Shown one piece after another: positions 24,207 to 31,806 of a stretch of 32,751 nucleotides of DNA. The DNA comes from an uncultured Clostridia bacterium (GTDB taxonomy: Bacteria > Bacillota > Clostridia > Christensenellales > Aristaeellaceae), in contig CAMJPQ010000039.1 in NCBI GenBank assembly GCA_946407745.1, forward strand, positions 1-32,751. The letters are read 5' to 3'. Made by a program: the position numbers and the translations under genes. Within the stretch, counting starts at the first letter, position 1. Each line of letters opens with the position of its first letter. Below the pieces are notes generated by a model. It worked only from the letters and a program-made list of their open reading frames with translations. It did no database searches and was not told where the DNA came from.

Positions 24207-25695
24207 TTTCGCTCTCCTTTCCGGCTGCCCATACGATTCCGGCGAGAACAAAAAAGACACACGGCACAGCCACGCTGTTGCCATATGCCTTGTATTCCGC
24301 CGCGTCCGTGTTCGGATGGCGCAGCCATTTAATAATCTGATTCCTCGTTTTGGTTTTGCGTTTCCCCTGGATGGCGTCCCATGCAGCGAAGATCCGCTCC
24401 CAGCGGTCGATTTCTTCCTCTGAGGGATTTTCATCACCGAGGCCTGCGCACCAGTCGTCCGGATACCCCTGAAGTCTGCAGCACTCCAGCGGTGTAAGCC
24501 GGCGCACCAGGTATTCCGTTTCGGTGTGCACTACTGGAGGATCCTTATAGTCTCTTGCCAGGATGGGCGGGGATAATTCCTCTCCGGCGTTGAAAAAGCC
24601 CACATTCATCGCCACCGTCCGGGGCTCTACCACAGCCATGCCACCCTGGGCGCATACCGGCGTCCCGCCGTTGCAGTCCAGCGTCCGGCTGGTCTCGGCC
24701 TCATAGATGCCGCTGTGCGGGTTATCCGACAGCATGGCGTGGGACTGGTCTGAGCAGATGCCGTATACGACAGGGGAACCGACCAGGGGGACGTTATTCC
24801 CGCCCGTGCCGGCCCTGGCGCAGAGCGTCTGGCAGATGCCGTCTTCCTTGATCTTGATCCTGGCGTCCGATGGATTGTACTCTATCGCCACACCCGGCAC
24901 GACCCCGGCTCTCAGGGTCGGGGATTCCTCCTCGCCATAGCCTATGCTCCGGCTGTTGGCGCTGTGCTCAGTGCAGAAGCCTGCCGCTCCAGCGCGGCCT
25001 TCAGCGCCGGCGGCACCGCCTTCCCCCGCTTCTCCGCCCGAAGGAGTAAACCCTGACAGGCCTTCGGACTCAAAGAGTACCGGTCCGGCACCTGCGCCTC
25101 CAAGATCGAGGACAGCAAATATACGTTTCCGTCTCTGTGCGACTCCCCAGCCCTTCGAGGCGTCGAGAATGCGCCAGGCGACAGAATAACCGTCGCCCAC
25201 AATCTCCCCGGCGTGAAGCCATTTCCCTCCCTCAGGCAGAGGAACATCTGCCGCTCCGTCTTTGATCTGGCAGAGGCAGCGGAGGACCGTCTGGAAGTCG
25301 CGCCCGTCGTTCGAGGACAGTGCGCCGGGCACATTTTCCCACACCGCCCAAAGGGGATATTGACCATTCGTTGAATTCCTCATTTCTGTAATGATACGGA
25401 CAGCCTCGAAAAACAGGGAGGACTGCTGCCCGTCCAGGCCGGCGCGCTTGCCGGCCACCGAAAGGTTCTGGCACGGCGAGCCGAAGGTAATGATGTCCAC
25501 AGGCGGGATTTCTCTGCCGTGAATGCCGTGCACGTCCCCCAGCTGAAGCACATCCGGAAACCGCTTCTCCGTCACCCGGACGGGAAACGGCTCAATCTCG
25601 GAGGCCCATACCGGCCGGATGTCTGCCTTCCGGGCAGCCAGCATGAAGCCGCCGATCCCGTCAAACAGACTGCCCAGTGTCAGCTTGCTGTTCAT
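24175..25695 (-). CDS. DNA (cytosine-5) methyltransferase
   Basis: 506 aa from the ATG at 25695, with GGAGG 9 nt upstream; the reading frame extends to 25878 but those bases are portal coding. Motif I LFDGIGGF (~10-17), motif IV GSPCQNLSVAGKR with catalytic Cys75, motif VI WENVPG (Glu120), motif VIII QRRKR, a long target-recognition region, and motif X YGNSVAVPC are all present. It uses S-adenosylmethionine to methylate C5 of cytosine. No partner restriction gene is nearby, so protection of phage DNA from host restriction is likely. It overlaps portal and protease genes at its two ends. Recognition site not predictable. Confidence 0.93.
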   Translation of the reverse strand: MNSKLTLGSLFDGIGGFMLAARKADIRPVWASEIEPFPVRVTEKRFPDVLQLGDVHGIHGREIPPVDIITFGSPCQNLSVAGKRAGLDGQQSSLFFEAVRIITEMRNSTNGQYPLWAVWENVPGALSSNDGRDFQTVLRCLCQIKDGAADVPLPEGGKWLHAGEIVGDGYSVAWRILDASKGWGVAQRRKRIFAVLDLGGAGAGPVLFESEGLSGFTPSGGEAGEGGAAGAEGRAGAAGFCTEHSANSRSIGYGEEESPTLRAGVVPGVAIEYNPSDARIKIKEDGICQTLCARAGTGGNNVPLVGSPVVYGICSDQSHAMLSDNPHSGIYEAETSRTLDCNGGTPVCAQGGMAVVEPRTVAMNVGFFNAGEELSPPILARDYKDPPVVHTETEYLVRRLTPLECCRLQGYPDDWCAGLGDENPSEEEIDRWERIFAAWDAIQGKRKTKTRNQIIKWLRHPNTDAAEYKAYGNSVAVPCVFFVLAGIVWAAGKESESEALLELDKE

Positions 25696-27055
25696 CCGGC
25701 TGTTCCTCCTTTTTCCGTTTCCGCCGCTGTGGTGATTTCTTCGGCGGCTCCTTTTCAGTGTCTTCTTTGTTTTCCTGGCTGTTTTCCTGACCGGTATCCT
25801 GTTCAGCCTGCTGTTCCTGCTCCGCTTCGCTGGCTGCCACGGCAGCGGCCACGGCCAGGTTGATGCCTGCAAGGCCAATTGGGACCATGTTCCCGTTCAC
25901 GAGGAAGGTGTTCCCGCCCTCCTCTTCGGGTATAGGATTCATGTTTTCCAGAGCGCGGATATCGTTGGCGTTCAGCCAGCCATTCTGTCGACCGATGGCG
26001 TAGCCCTCCATGCGGCTCTTATAGTCGCCCCGCATCAGGCCGTCGATATTGAACTGAACATAGAAATGGCCCTTCTCGTTTTCTGCGAAAAGAGCCCGGT
26101 TCATGGCCTGTTCAATTCTCACCAGCCAGGGACGGATGGTGTGCACCGCGAAGTCGATACTCTGGTTTTCAATGTTGGAGAAGGTCGCCCGGTCCAGGTT
26201 CCCGACCAGGTGCGGCGGCACACGGAAAATCCGGCAGATCTCCTCCACCTGAAATTTCCGCGTCTCCAGGAACTGCGCCTCGTTGTTCGGCAGGCTGATG
26301 GGCGTGAAGGTCATAGACTCTTCCAGGATGGCGACCTTGCTTCCGTTGGCACTGCCGCCGTAAGCCGCGTTCCAGTTTTCCCGCAGGCGCTTGGGATCTT
26401 TCACCGTGTTCGGATGCGTCAGCACACCACTGGGGCGCGCGCCGTTCTGAAAGAAACGGCTGCCGTATTCCTCTGCGGCGATTCCCAGGCCGATGGCATT
26501 CTTCTCCAGCGCGATGGGACTGTACCCCATAATGCCGTCAAAGCCCAGGCCGGGAATGTGCAGCACATCTGTAGGATCCAGTTTGACCTGCAGGCCGTCC
26601 GCCGTGGTATAGGTGTAGGTCAGATTGCCTCGGTCGTCCCGGTCCACTTCCATGCGGTCAGGAAGCAACGGATACAGCGCCAGGATCTTGTTCCTGCCGG
26701 AGCGAATGATCTGGCTGTAGCTGTTTCCCCACAAAAGCAGGTGTGTGAGCATGGTCTCCCGCATGACGAAAGATGTCATTTCAGGATTCGGCTCATCGTG
26801 GAGCAATCGGTACAGTTGATGCTCCGTGGCTTTCCTGCTGCCAGTCGTCTCGTCCTCGTACACGCCCAACGGCAGAGAGGCAATAGTCTCCGCTATGACG
26901 CGGACACAGGCATACACCGTAGAGACCTGTACCGCGTTCCGGGGATTGACCGTTTTACCGGATGCGCTGGTGCCGAAGTAAAAAGTCGGCGCAGCGGATA
27001 CCGCGTCACGGGGCTTGTCCCGGGATCTAAAAAAGATGGTGAATGGATTTCTCAT
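25661..27055 (-). CDS. Portal protein (HK97 family)
   Basis: 464 aa, ATG overlapping the upstream small gene as ATGA. Landmarks of the HK97-type portal include STVYACVRVIAETIASLPLG, LLLWGNSYSQIIR, DVLHIPGLGFDGIMGYSPI, PSGVLTHPNTVKDPKRLRE and FRVPPHLVGNLDRATFSNIE. It forms the dodecameric DNA channel at the capsid vertex. The last ~60 residues are a highly charged Glu/Lys/Gln tail (EQEQQAEQDTGQENSQENKE), which overlaps the methyltransferase start. Confidence 0.95.
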   Translation of the reverse strand: MRNPFTIFFRSRDKPRDAVSAAPTFYFGTSASGKTVNPRNAVQVSTVYACVRVIAETIASLPLGVYEDETTGSRKATEHQLYRLLHDEPNPEMTSFVMRETMLTHLLLWGNSYSQIIRSGRNKILALYPLLPDRMEVDRDDRGNLTYTYTTADGLQVKLDPTDVLHIPGLGFDGIMGYSPIALEKNAIGLGIAAEEYGSRFFQNGARPSGVLTHPNTVKDPKRLRENWNAAYGGSANGSKVAILEESMTFTPISLPNNEAQFLETRKFQVEEICRIFRVPPHLVGNLDRATFSNIENQSIDFAVHTIRPWLVRIEQAMNRALFAENEKGHFYVQFNIDGLMRGDYKSRMEGYAIGRQNGWLNANDIRALENMNPIPEEEGGNTFLVNGNMVPIGLAGINLAVAAAVAASEAEQEQQAEQDTGQENSQENKEDTEKEPPKKSPQRRKRKKEEQPDEQQADTGQSV

Positions 27056-27279
27056 GGCTTCCTCCGTAAAATGAAATGCTTTGTTTCCAGAAGTGTGTCT
27101 GTGCGGCCTGTGTAATCCCGCCGGTACAGTTCGATGCGGTCATAAAGATCCGCGTCGCTGTCGTCGAACAGGTTCATGTGATACCGAGCATCCTCAAACG
27201 AGGTATGTTCATGAAAATCCGGATCATCGTTATCCCGATGAACGAATCTCAGAACATACGTGAATCTTGGCAGCTTCAT
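27052..27279 (-). CDS. Small hypothetical protein between HNH nuclease and portal
   Basis: 75 aa from the ATG at 27279 (TGATG overlap with the HNH stop, GGGAG 9 nt upstream); GTG 27282 is an alternative. It is rich in Asp, Arg, His and Tyr (FVHRDNDDPDFHEH, DDSDADLYDRIELYRRDYTG) and has no family I recognise. Tight 1-bp and 4-bp overlaps on both sides show that it belongs to the packaging operon. Confidence 0.65.
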   Translation of the reverse strand: MKLPRFTYVLRFVHRDNDDPDFHEHTSFEDARYHMNLFDDSDADLYDRIELYRRDYTGRTDTLLETKHFILRRKP

Positions 27280-27620
27280 CACTGTCCGCTCCCAGTTTTC
27301 TTGTCATGGCAGTCCTTGCAAAGGGGCTGCCAGTTTGTTTTATCCCAGAACAGCCGCTGATCGCCCCGGTGTGGGATGATATGATCCACCACCGTCGCCG
27401 GGGTCAGCTTGCCTTCCCGCTGGCATTCAGCGCACAGCGGATGCTTCTGCAGGAAGGCAATCCGCGCTCTCCGCCATCTGGCGTTGTATCCTCTGGCGTC
27501 CGCGCCGCCGCGCACGCGGTCTGTGCTCCACATGATGTGTTCTTTGCAGAAGACCTGCCCCGGCAGGCAAAAGCCCGGACAACCGGGATAACGGCATGGT
27601 CTTGGAGGAGTTCTCGGCAT
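27279..27620 (-). CDS. HNH endonuclease of the packaging module
   Basis: 113 aa, ATG with GAGG 8 nt upstream. An N-terminal Cys cluster (CRYPGCPGFC...VFCKEHI) suggests a zinc ribbon. The HNH core is complete: HPLCAECQ, VVDHIIPHRGD, TNWQPLCKDCHDKKT. Such HNH proteins next to terminase genes take part in cos cleavage with the terminase in several phages, so this suggests a cos-type packaging mechanism. It could also be a free-standing homing nuclease, but the conserved place argues for packaging. Confidence 0.88.
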   Translation of the reverse strand: MPRTPPRPCRYPGCPGFCLPGQVFCKEHIMWSTDRVRGGADARGYNARWRRARIAFLQKHPLCAECQREGKLTPATVVDHIIPHRGDQRLFWDKTNWQPLCKDCHDKKTGSGQ

Positions 27621-27630
27621 TATTCTTACC

Positions 27631-29187
27631 TCACCAGTCCAGCGTCAGCATATCGCGGTAATCGTACACGCTGCCGCCGTTCATATTCTTCATTGCTCGA
27701 TCAAGCGCCATCACCAGCGCAACCGCGCCGTCCACTTTTTCGGTGGATTTCTCTTTGTCCAGCTTGATATTCCCCGCAGGATCCGTCCGCACATAGGCGT
27801 TGTCCATATTCCAGCGGAGGATTGGATGCCCGCCGTGATTCAGCTTGTGCTCCAGCACGATGCGCATCAGTTCCTTCGTCGGCGGGGACATATCCTTAAA
27901 GCCCTGGCCGAAGGGCACCATGGTAAAGCCGTCGTCCTGGAGGGTCTGTACCATCATGGTGGCGTTCCAGCGGTCATAGGCGATTTCGCGGATGTTGTAC
28001 CGTTCCCCCAGGGAACAGATGAACTTTTCGATGTGCCCGTAATGCACCACATTGCCCTCGGTGGTCTGGATGAACCCCTGCCGGTTCCATACATCGTACA
28101 TCACATGATCCCGGCGCACACGAAGCGGCAGTGTTTCCTCCGGCAGCCAGAAGAATGGCAACACGGTGTACACGCCGTCCGGTTCCGCGGGCGGAAAGAC
28201 CAGCACAAGGCAGGTCAGGTCGCTCGTGGAGGAAAGATCCAGTCCCGCATAGCAGGCCTGGCCGTCTAGTGCGGACAGGTCGATGCTCCCCCCGCATTCA
28301 TCCCATTTCTCCATCGGCATCCAGCGGATGGACTGTTTCACCCATTGGTTCAGGCGCAGCTGACGGAACATGTTCTCATCTGCCGGGGTTTCCAGCGCCT
28401 TGTGATAGGCATCTCGAACCTTCTCTATGGAGATCGTCTGGTCCAGGCTGGGATTGGCTTTGTACCAGTTCTCCTCGCTCTGCCAGTCCGCGTCATCCGG
28501 AAGGCCAAACAGCACAGGGTAAAACCGGGGATCCGCTTTCCTGCCTTCCAGAATGTCCAGCGCCTTCTGGTGTACTTCCCAGCAGATGCTGTTGCGGTCA
28601 GTGCCTGCAGTCGTCAGGAAAAACCACAGCGGCTGTTTCCGGGCGTCGCCGGAGCCCTGGGTCATGACGTCGTACAGCGCGCGGGTCGGCTGCGTATGCA
28701 ACTCGTCGAAAATGCAGGCACTTACATTCAGACCGTGCTTGGTAGCCACTTCGCTGGACAGCACCTGATAGATACTGCCTGTGGGCTGATACACCATTCG
28801 CTTGACGGATGGGATAATCTTTACCCGCTTGCTCAGTGCCGGTGACTGCTTCACCATATCCACGGCTACATCGAACACGATGGCTGCCTGCTGACGGTCG
28901 GATGCGCAGGAGTACACCTCAGCCTTCCATTCATCGTCGTTGCAAAGCATGTTCAGCGCGATGGCCGCGCCCAGCTCGCTCTTGCCGTTTTTCTTGGGTA
29001 TTTCGATGTAGGCGGTGTTGTACTGCCGCTGATCCGGATAATCATCCCGCACGGTGCCGAACACATCCGAGATGATCTTCCGCTGCCATGGCAGCAGCGT
29101 GAACGGCTTTCCATGAAATTCGCCCTTTGTATGCTTCAGGGCCTCAATAAAGCGGATGACGCGCTGCGCTTTCCTTTCATCAAACAC
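27631..29187 (-). CDS. terL: Terminase large subunit
   Basis: 518 aa starting at GTG 29187, 5 bp after the small-subunit stop. Walker A IPKKNGKS (63-70), Walker B CIFDE (158-162), coupling motif WFFLTTAG (~188-195), and a RuvC-type nuclease domain starting YAGLDLSSTSDL (Asp317) and including KVDGAVALVMALD near the end. It is the ATP-driven motor and nuclease of DNA packaging, docking on the portal. The N-terminus (RKAQRVIRFIEALKHTKGEF) is complete for the Clostridia version of the family. Confidence 0.95.
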   Translation of the reverse strand: MFDERKAQRVIRFIEALKHTKGEFHGKPFTLLPWQRKIISDVFGTVRDDYPDQRQYNTAYIEIPKKNGKSELGAAIALNMLCNDDEWKAEVYSCASDRQQAAIVFDVAVDMVKQSPALSKRVKIIPSVKRMVYQPTGSIYQVLSSEVATKHGLNVSACIFDELHTQPTRALYDVMTQGSGDARKQPLWFFLTTAGTDRNSICWEVHQKALDILEGRKADPRFYPVLFGLPDDADWQSEENWYKANPSLDQTISIEKVRDAYHKALETPADENMFRQLRLNQWVKQSIRWMPMEKWDECGGSIDLSALDGQACYAGLDLSSTSDLTCLVLVFPPAEPDGVYTVLPFFWLPEETLPLRVRRDHVMYDVWNRQGFIQTTEGNVVHYGHIEKFICSLGERYNIREIAYDRWNATMMVQTLQDDGFTMVPFGQGFKDMSPPTKELMRIVLEHKLNHGGHPILRWNMDNAYVRTDPAGNIKLDKEKSTEKVDGAVALVMALDRAMKNMNGGSVYDYRDMLTLDW

Positions 29188-29191
29188 AGCG

Positions 29192-29665
29192 TCACCACTC
29201 GCCTTTCAGGACGGCCTCCATGGGGTCATCCGATTCTCCATCGTTTCCGCCCGCGATGATCCGGGATCGCGTCGCGGGAGTCAGTCCAAACTCGGAGCAG
29301 AAGGACTGCATGATTTTCAGATTCTGCTGAGCGATGGACACCTGCGGCACCTGCTGCACATATCCGCTGGGCGTCTGGAAAATGGAGCCATGCTGGGAGA
29401 TGAACTCCTCTGCTTCTTTCCACCTGGCGTAGGCCTGGCAGTATCCGGCAAAGGCCGTGATATCCGCTGTGGTCAGCACACCCATGGCTTCCAGCGAAGG
29501 TGCCAGGCGCTTCCATTCCTTTTTCGCTTCCGCTTCCAGCCAGTTGGGACAGCGGATAGTTCCCTTGGGCGGCGTCGGCTCACGCTCGTTGAGCGGACGC
29601 TTTCCCGGATTCCCCTCCAGCTGCTTCAAGGCTGTCGGTTTTGGTTTTCTTCCTCGGATGGCCAC
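29192..29665 (-). CDS. terS: Terminase small subunit (P27 family)
   Basis: 157 aa. The start IRGRKPKPTALKQLEGNPGK and the PLNEREPTPP segment, with LTTADITAFAGYCQAYARWK later, are diagnostic of the P27 family of small terminases. It recognises the phage packaging site and hands DNA to the large subunit, whose gene follows directly. The recognition site is commonly just upstream, so the structured GC-rich DNA beyond 30,950 is the natural candidate. Confidence 0.93.
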   Translation of the reverse strand: MAIRGRKPKPTALKQLEGNPGKRPLNEREPTPPKGTIRCPNWLEAEAKKEWKRLAPSLEAMGVLTTADITAFAGYCQAYARWKEAEEFISQHGSIFQTPSGYVQQVPQVSIAQQNLKIMQSFCSEFGLTPATRSRIIAGGNDGESDDPMEAVLKGEW

Positions 29666-29683
29666 GAATCATATTCCCTTCCT

Positions 29684-30940
29684 TTATGTTGTTTGGCTCT
29701 GCGCCACGACTTCATCATAGGAGAGCGTTTCCCCATCACGAATAACAGACACATCAGTACCACTGCCCACAAGGTCTACATACCTCTGCACGATGACAGA
29801 TGCGTAACGCTCATCCAGTTCCATCGTCCTACAGACACGATCCGTTTCCTCGCATGCGATGAGCGTACTGCCGGAACCGCCAAATGTATCCAGTACCACA
29901 GCGTTCGGCGCGGAACTGTTTTTAATCGGATAAGCCAGCAGCGGAATTGGCTTCATGGTCGGATGCTCTTTGCTGTGCTTGGGCTTATCGTAGTTCCATA
30001 CCGTCGTCTGCTTCCGGTCGGCAAACCATTTATGCTTGCCGTTGGGCAGCCAGCCAAACAGCACCGGCTCATGCTGCCACTGATACGGGGACCGCCCCAG
30101 CACCAGGCTGTTCTTCACCCAGATGCATACGCCAGAAATGTGGAAACCTGCCTCCTTGAAGGCACGGCGGAAGTTCAGGCCCTCAGTATCCGCATGGAAG
30201 ATGTAAGCAGAAGCCCCTTCCGCAAGATGCGCCGTCCAGTTCTGGAAAGCAGACAGTAGAAACGCATAAAACTGCTCGTCGGCCATGCTGTCATTCTGGA
30301 TGGATTTTCCGTCCGCGGACTCATAGGCGACGTTATAGGGCGGGTCCGTCACGATGAGATTTGCCTTAAGGTCCCCCATGAGGGTATCCAGGTCTTCCGG
30401 CTTCGTGGCGTCACCGCAAAGCATCTTATGCCTGCCCAGGGTCCAGAGGTCGCCGGCTTTCACGAACGGCGCGATGGTCTCTGCGTCCAATTCAGTGTTG
30501 TCATCCTTGACGGCCTTGTCATGAACCTTGCTGAACAGGTCGTCGATCTCCGCTGCGTCAAAGCCAGTTGCGCCGACATCATACCCGGACAGCTGCAGGT
30601 CGGAGAGCAGGTCGGCCAGGGCTTTCGGTTCCCACTCGCCCACAGCCTTGTTCAGGGCAATATTGAGCGCTTTCTCGTCCTGCGGGTCCTCAATGTGCAC
30701 CACAACGCAGTCGATCTCCGTCGCGCCCTCAGCCGTGAGCACCTTATAACGCTGATGCCCGCCGACGATGTTCCCCGTCACCTCGTTCCAGATAACCGGG
30801 TCCACATACCCGAAATCATGCAGGCTGCGTTTGATCTTTTCGTAGGCAGGATCACCCGGTTTCAGGTCTTTTCTCGGGTTGTATTTCGCCGGTTTCAGCA
30901 TGGAAACAGGCAGCTTTTTAATGGTCATTTCGGTATTCAT
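29684..30940 (-). CDS. ParB/Srx-domain DNA methyltransferase (N6-adenine or N4-cytosine, beta class)
   Basis: 418 aa, ATG with GAGGAGG 5 nt upstream. Residues ~7-95 are a ParB-like nuclease/Srx domain (YNPRKDLKPGDPAYEKIKRS, IVGGHQRYKVL), and 150-400 a methyltransferase: catalytic VTDPPYNV (DPPY 199-202) precedes the cofactor motif DTFGGSGST (~351-359), with HPTMKP between. That order is the beta class. This ParB-methylase fusion is frequent in phages and mobile elements beside terminase genes. It may mask host restriction sites or mark DNA for packaging. Target sequence unknown. Confidence 0.92.
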   Translation of the reverse strand: MNTEMTIKKLPVSMLKPAKYNPRKDLKPGDPAYEKIKRSLHDFGYVDPVIWNEVTGNIVGGHQRYKVLTAEGATEIDCVVVHIEDPQDEKALNIALNKAVGEWEPKALADLLSDLQLSGYDVGATGFDAAEIDDLFSKVHDKAVKDDNTELDAETIAPFVKAGDLWTLGRHKMLCGDATKPEDLDTLMGDLKANLIVTDPPYNVAYESADGKSIQNDSMADEQFYAFLLSAFQNWTAHLAEGASAYIFHADTEGLNFRRAFKEAGFHISGVCIWVKNSLVLGRSPYQWQHEPVLFGWLPNGKHKWFADRKQTTVWNYDKPKHSKEHPTMKPIPLLAYPIKNSSAPNAVVLDTFGGSGSTLIACEETDRVCRTMELDERYASVIVQRYVDLVGSGTDVSVIRDGETLSYDEVVAQSQTT

Positions 30941-30953
30941 GGTTACCTCCTCG

Positions 30954-30976
30954 CCGCCCTTCGGGGCGGTATTTTT
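30954..30976 (+). terminator. UUCG hairpin with T-run (plus-strand terminator shape)
   Basis: CCGCCC-TTCG-GGGCGG followed by TATTTTT has the form of a Rho-independent terminator for plus-strand transcription. No plus-strand gene ends here. On the minus strand the same stem sits directly before the ribosome site of the ParB-methyltransferase, so it may act as a 5' leader hairpin for that mRNA. Confidence 0.45.
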
Positions 30977-30981
30977 GCGTT

Positions 30982-31086
30982 CAGGGGGCCTCAGACCCCC
31001 GGGGCCCTAATTTCGCGAAATTTCACGCGAACCTGGGCGGCGGTCTCCAGCCGTTGAGGCCAGGGATCCGAGGCCCCCTGGGGGTC
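30982..31086. other. Nested inverted repeats and 14-bp palindrome upstream of packaging genes
   Basis: CAGGGGGCCTCAGA (30982-30995) is the inverted copy, with one mismatch, of TCCGAGGCCCCCTG (31067-31080). GACCCCC (30994-31000) can also pair with GGGGGTC (31080-31086), giving alternative folds. Between them AATTTCGCGAAATT (31009-31022) is a perfect palindrome. The position, just upstream of methyltransferase and small terminase, suits a cos/pac or control site. Function is not proven by sequence. Confidence 0.5.
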
Positions 31087-31119
31087 ACACAGCCCTTCAC
31101 CACGGCGAAGCGGCGAAGT

Positions 31120-31535
31120 CTGTGCCGGGGCGGGGCAAAAGGCCGGGGTGGCCGGGGCGCGGAAGCCGGGCGGGTGTGCCGGGGCGGGCGGAGCCGGGGT
31201 CACCGGGGCAAAAAGCCGGGCGGTGTGCGGCACGGCCGGTGCGAAGACCGGGCGACCGGGTCATTGCCGGGGCAAAAAGCCGATCCACCGGGCGGAAAAC
31301 GCACACCGGGGCGCGATCCGGGGCGCTGTGCCGGGGCGACCGGGCGCAGATCGGGCGGAAAAGCCGGGCTGACCGGGGCAAAAAGCACACCGGGGCGGGG
31401 TTTTCCGGGGAATATTTCCGCGAAAAGGGCGGCCACCGGGGCAAAAAGGGCGGCCGTGGGGCGGCGTACCGGGGCAAAAAGCCCCAGAAAGCCGGGTCTG
31501 CCAGGCGAAAAAAGCCGTTTTCCGGGCGATATTGT
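31120..31535. repeat. Degenerate ~21-bp GC-rich repeat array with phased A-tracts
   Basis: CCGGGG occurs about 15 times in ~350 bp. Five copies of CCGGGGCAAAAAG start at 31203, 31267, 31373, 31436 and 31469. Short A-runs recur at distances close to multiples of 10.5 or 21 bp. A representative unit is ACCGGGGCAAAAAGCCGGGC plus one G. The stretch is free of stops in several frames on both strands simply because TA is rare, so it is not evidence of a gene. Confidence 0.7.
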
Positions 31536-31565
31536 CTCGTGGCGTGACGGGTTTGCAGGCCCTTC

Positions 31566-31620
31566 ACGCGCACGTACGCGTACGCGCGGGCGCGCAGGCA
31601 GGCGCGTTTTCGCGCATGCA
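31566..31620. other. Alternating CG-rich stretch with 22-bp near-palindrome
   Basis: Alternating purine/pyrimidine bases, rich in CG steps, run from about 31566. The 22-bp segment 31567-31588 reads the same on both strands except one base pair, with the perfect core CGTACGCGTACG. GCGCGTTTTCGCGC follows further on (about 31602-31616) as another small inverted repeat. Such DNA can take the Z form or bind a dimeric regulator. No gene is visible in it. Confidence 0.45.
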
Positions 31621-31644
31621 TTGGAAGAAACCGCAAAAACGGCC

Positions 31645-31690
31645 AAAGGCGACGAAAGTGTGTCCTGTTTGTCGCCGTTTCGTCGCCTTT
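31645..31690. repeat. 13-bp perfect inverted repeat with 20-nt loop
   Basis: AAAGGCGACGAAA (31645-31657) is exactly complementary to TTTCGTCGCCTTT (31678-31690). The right arm is part of a short run of similar 10-11 bp units (GTTTGTCGCC, GTTTCGTCGCC, TTTTGTTCGCC). It lies 116 bp upstream of the amidoligase gene and could be an operator or leader hairpin. A further TTTCGG-G-CCGAAA symmetry follows at about 31714-31726. Confidence 0.5.
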
Positions 31691-31806
31691 TGTTCGCCGT
31701 TTGTTATCTGGACTTTCGGGCCGAAAAGAGTGATGAATGTGTCACCGCGAAGGGCAAGGCCCCAAGGGAGGCCAAACGGAAGCCCTTCCCCGAAAGGAGA
31801 AGCCCC

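Larger units (their letters stand above)
30941..31806. other. 866-bp divergent intergenic region
   Basis: Between the minus-strand methyltransferase and the plus-strand amidoligase I find no credible gene. It holds, in order, a hairpin (30954-30976), nested inverted repeats with a palindrome (30982-31086), the GC-rich repeat array (31120-31535), an alternating CG tract (31566-31620) and an inverted repeat (31645-31690). No clear sigma-A promoter is visible for either flanking gene. Confidence 0.6.

Noticed and set aside
24207-24437. 77-residue N-terminal extension of the prohead protease
   Set aside because: It is Arg/Lys-rich and overlaps the conserved end of the methyltransferase. The GTG at 24206 has AAGGAG at proper distance and gives the usual protease start.
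25696-25878. 61-residue basic N-terminal extension of the C5 methyltransferase
   Set aside because: These bases encode the portal C-terminus in another frame. Motif I starts 9 residues after the ATG at 25695, which has a good ribosome site.
31120-31535. CRISPR array
   Set aside because: Repeats are short (14-21 bp), irregular in spacing and very GC-rich, with no unique spacers of constant length and no cas genes.
31054-31806. N-terminal extension of the amidoligase into a Gly/Arg/Lys-rich protein
   Set aside because: The open frame crosses the GC-rich repeat array, which is open in several frames on both strands. A strong ribosome site and the family start motif fix the start at 31807.
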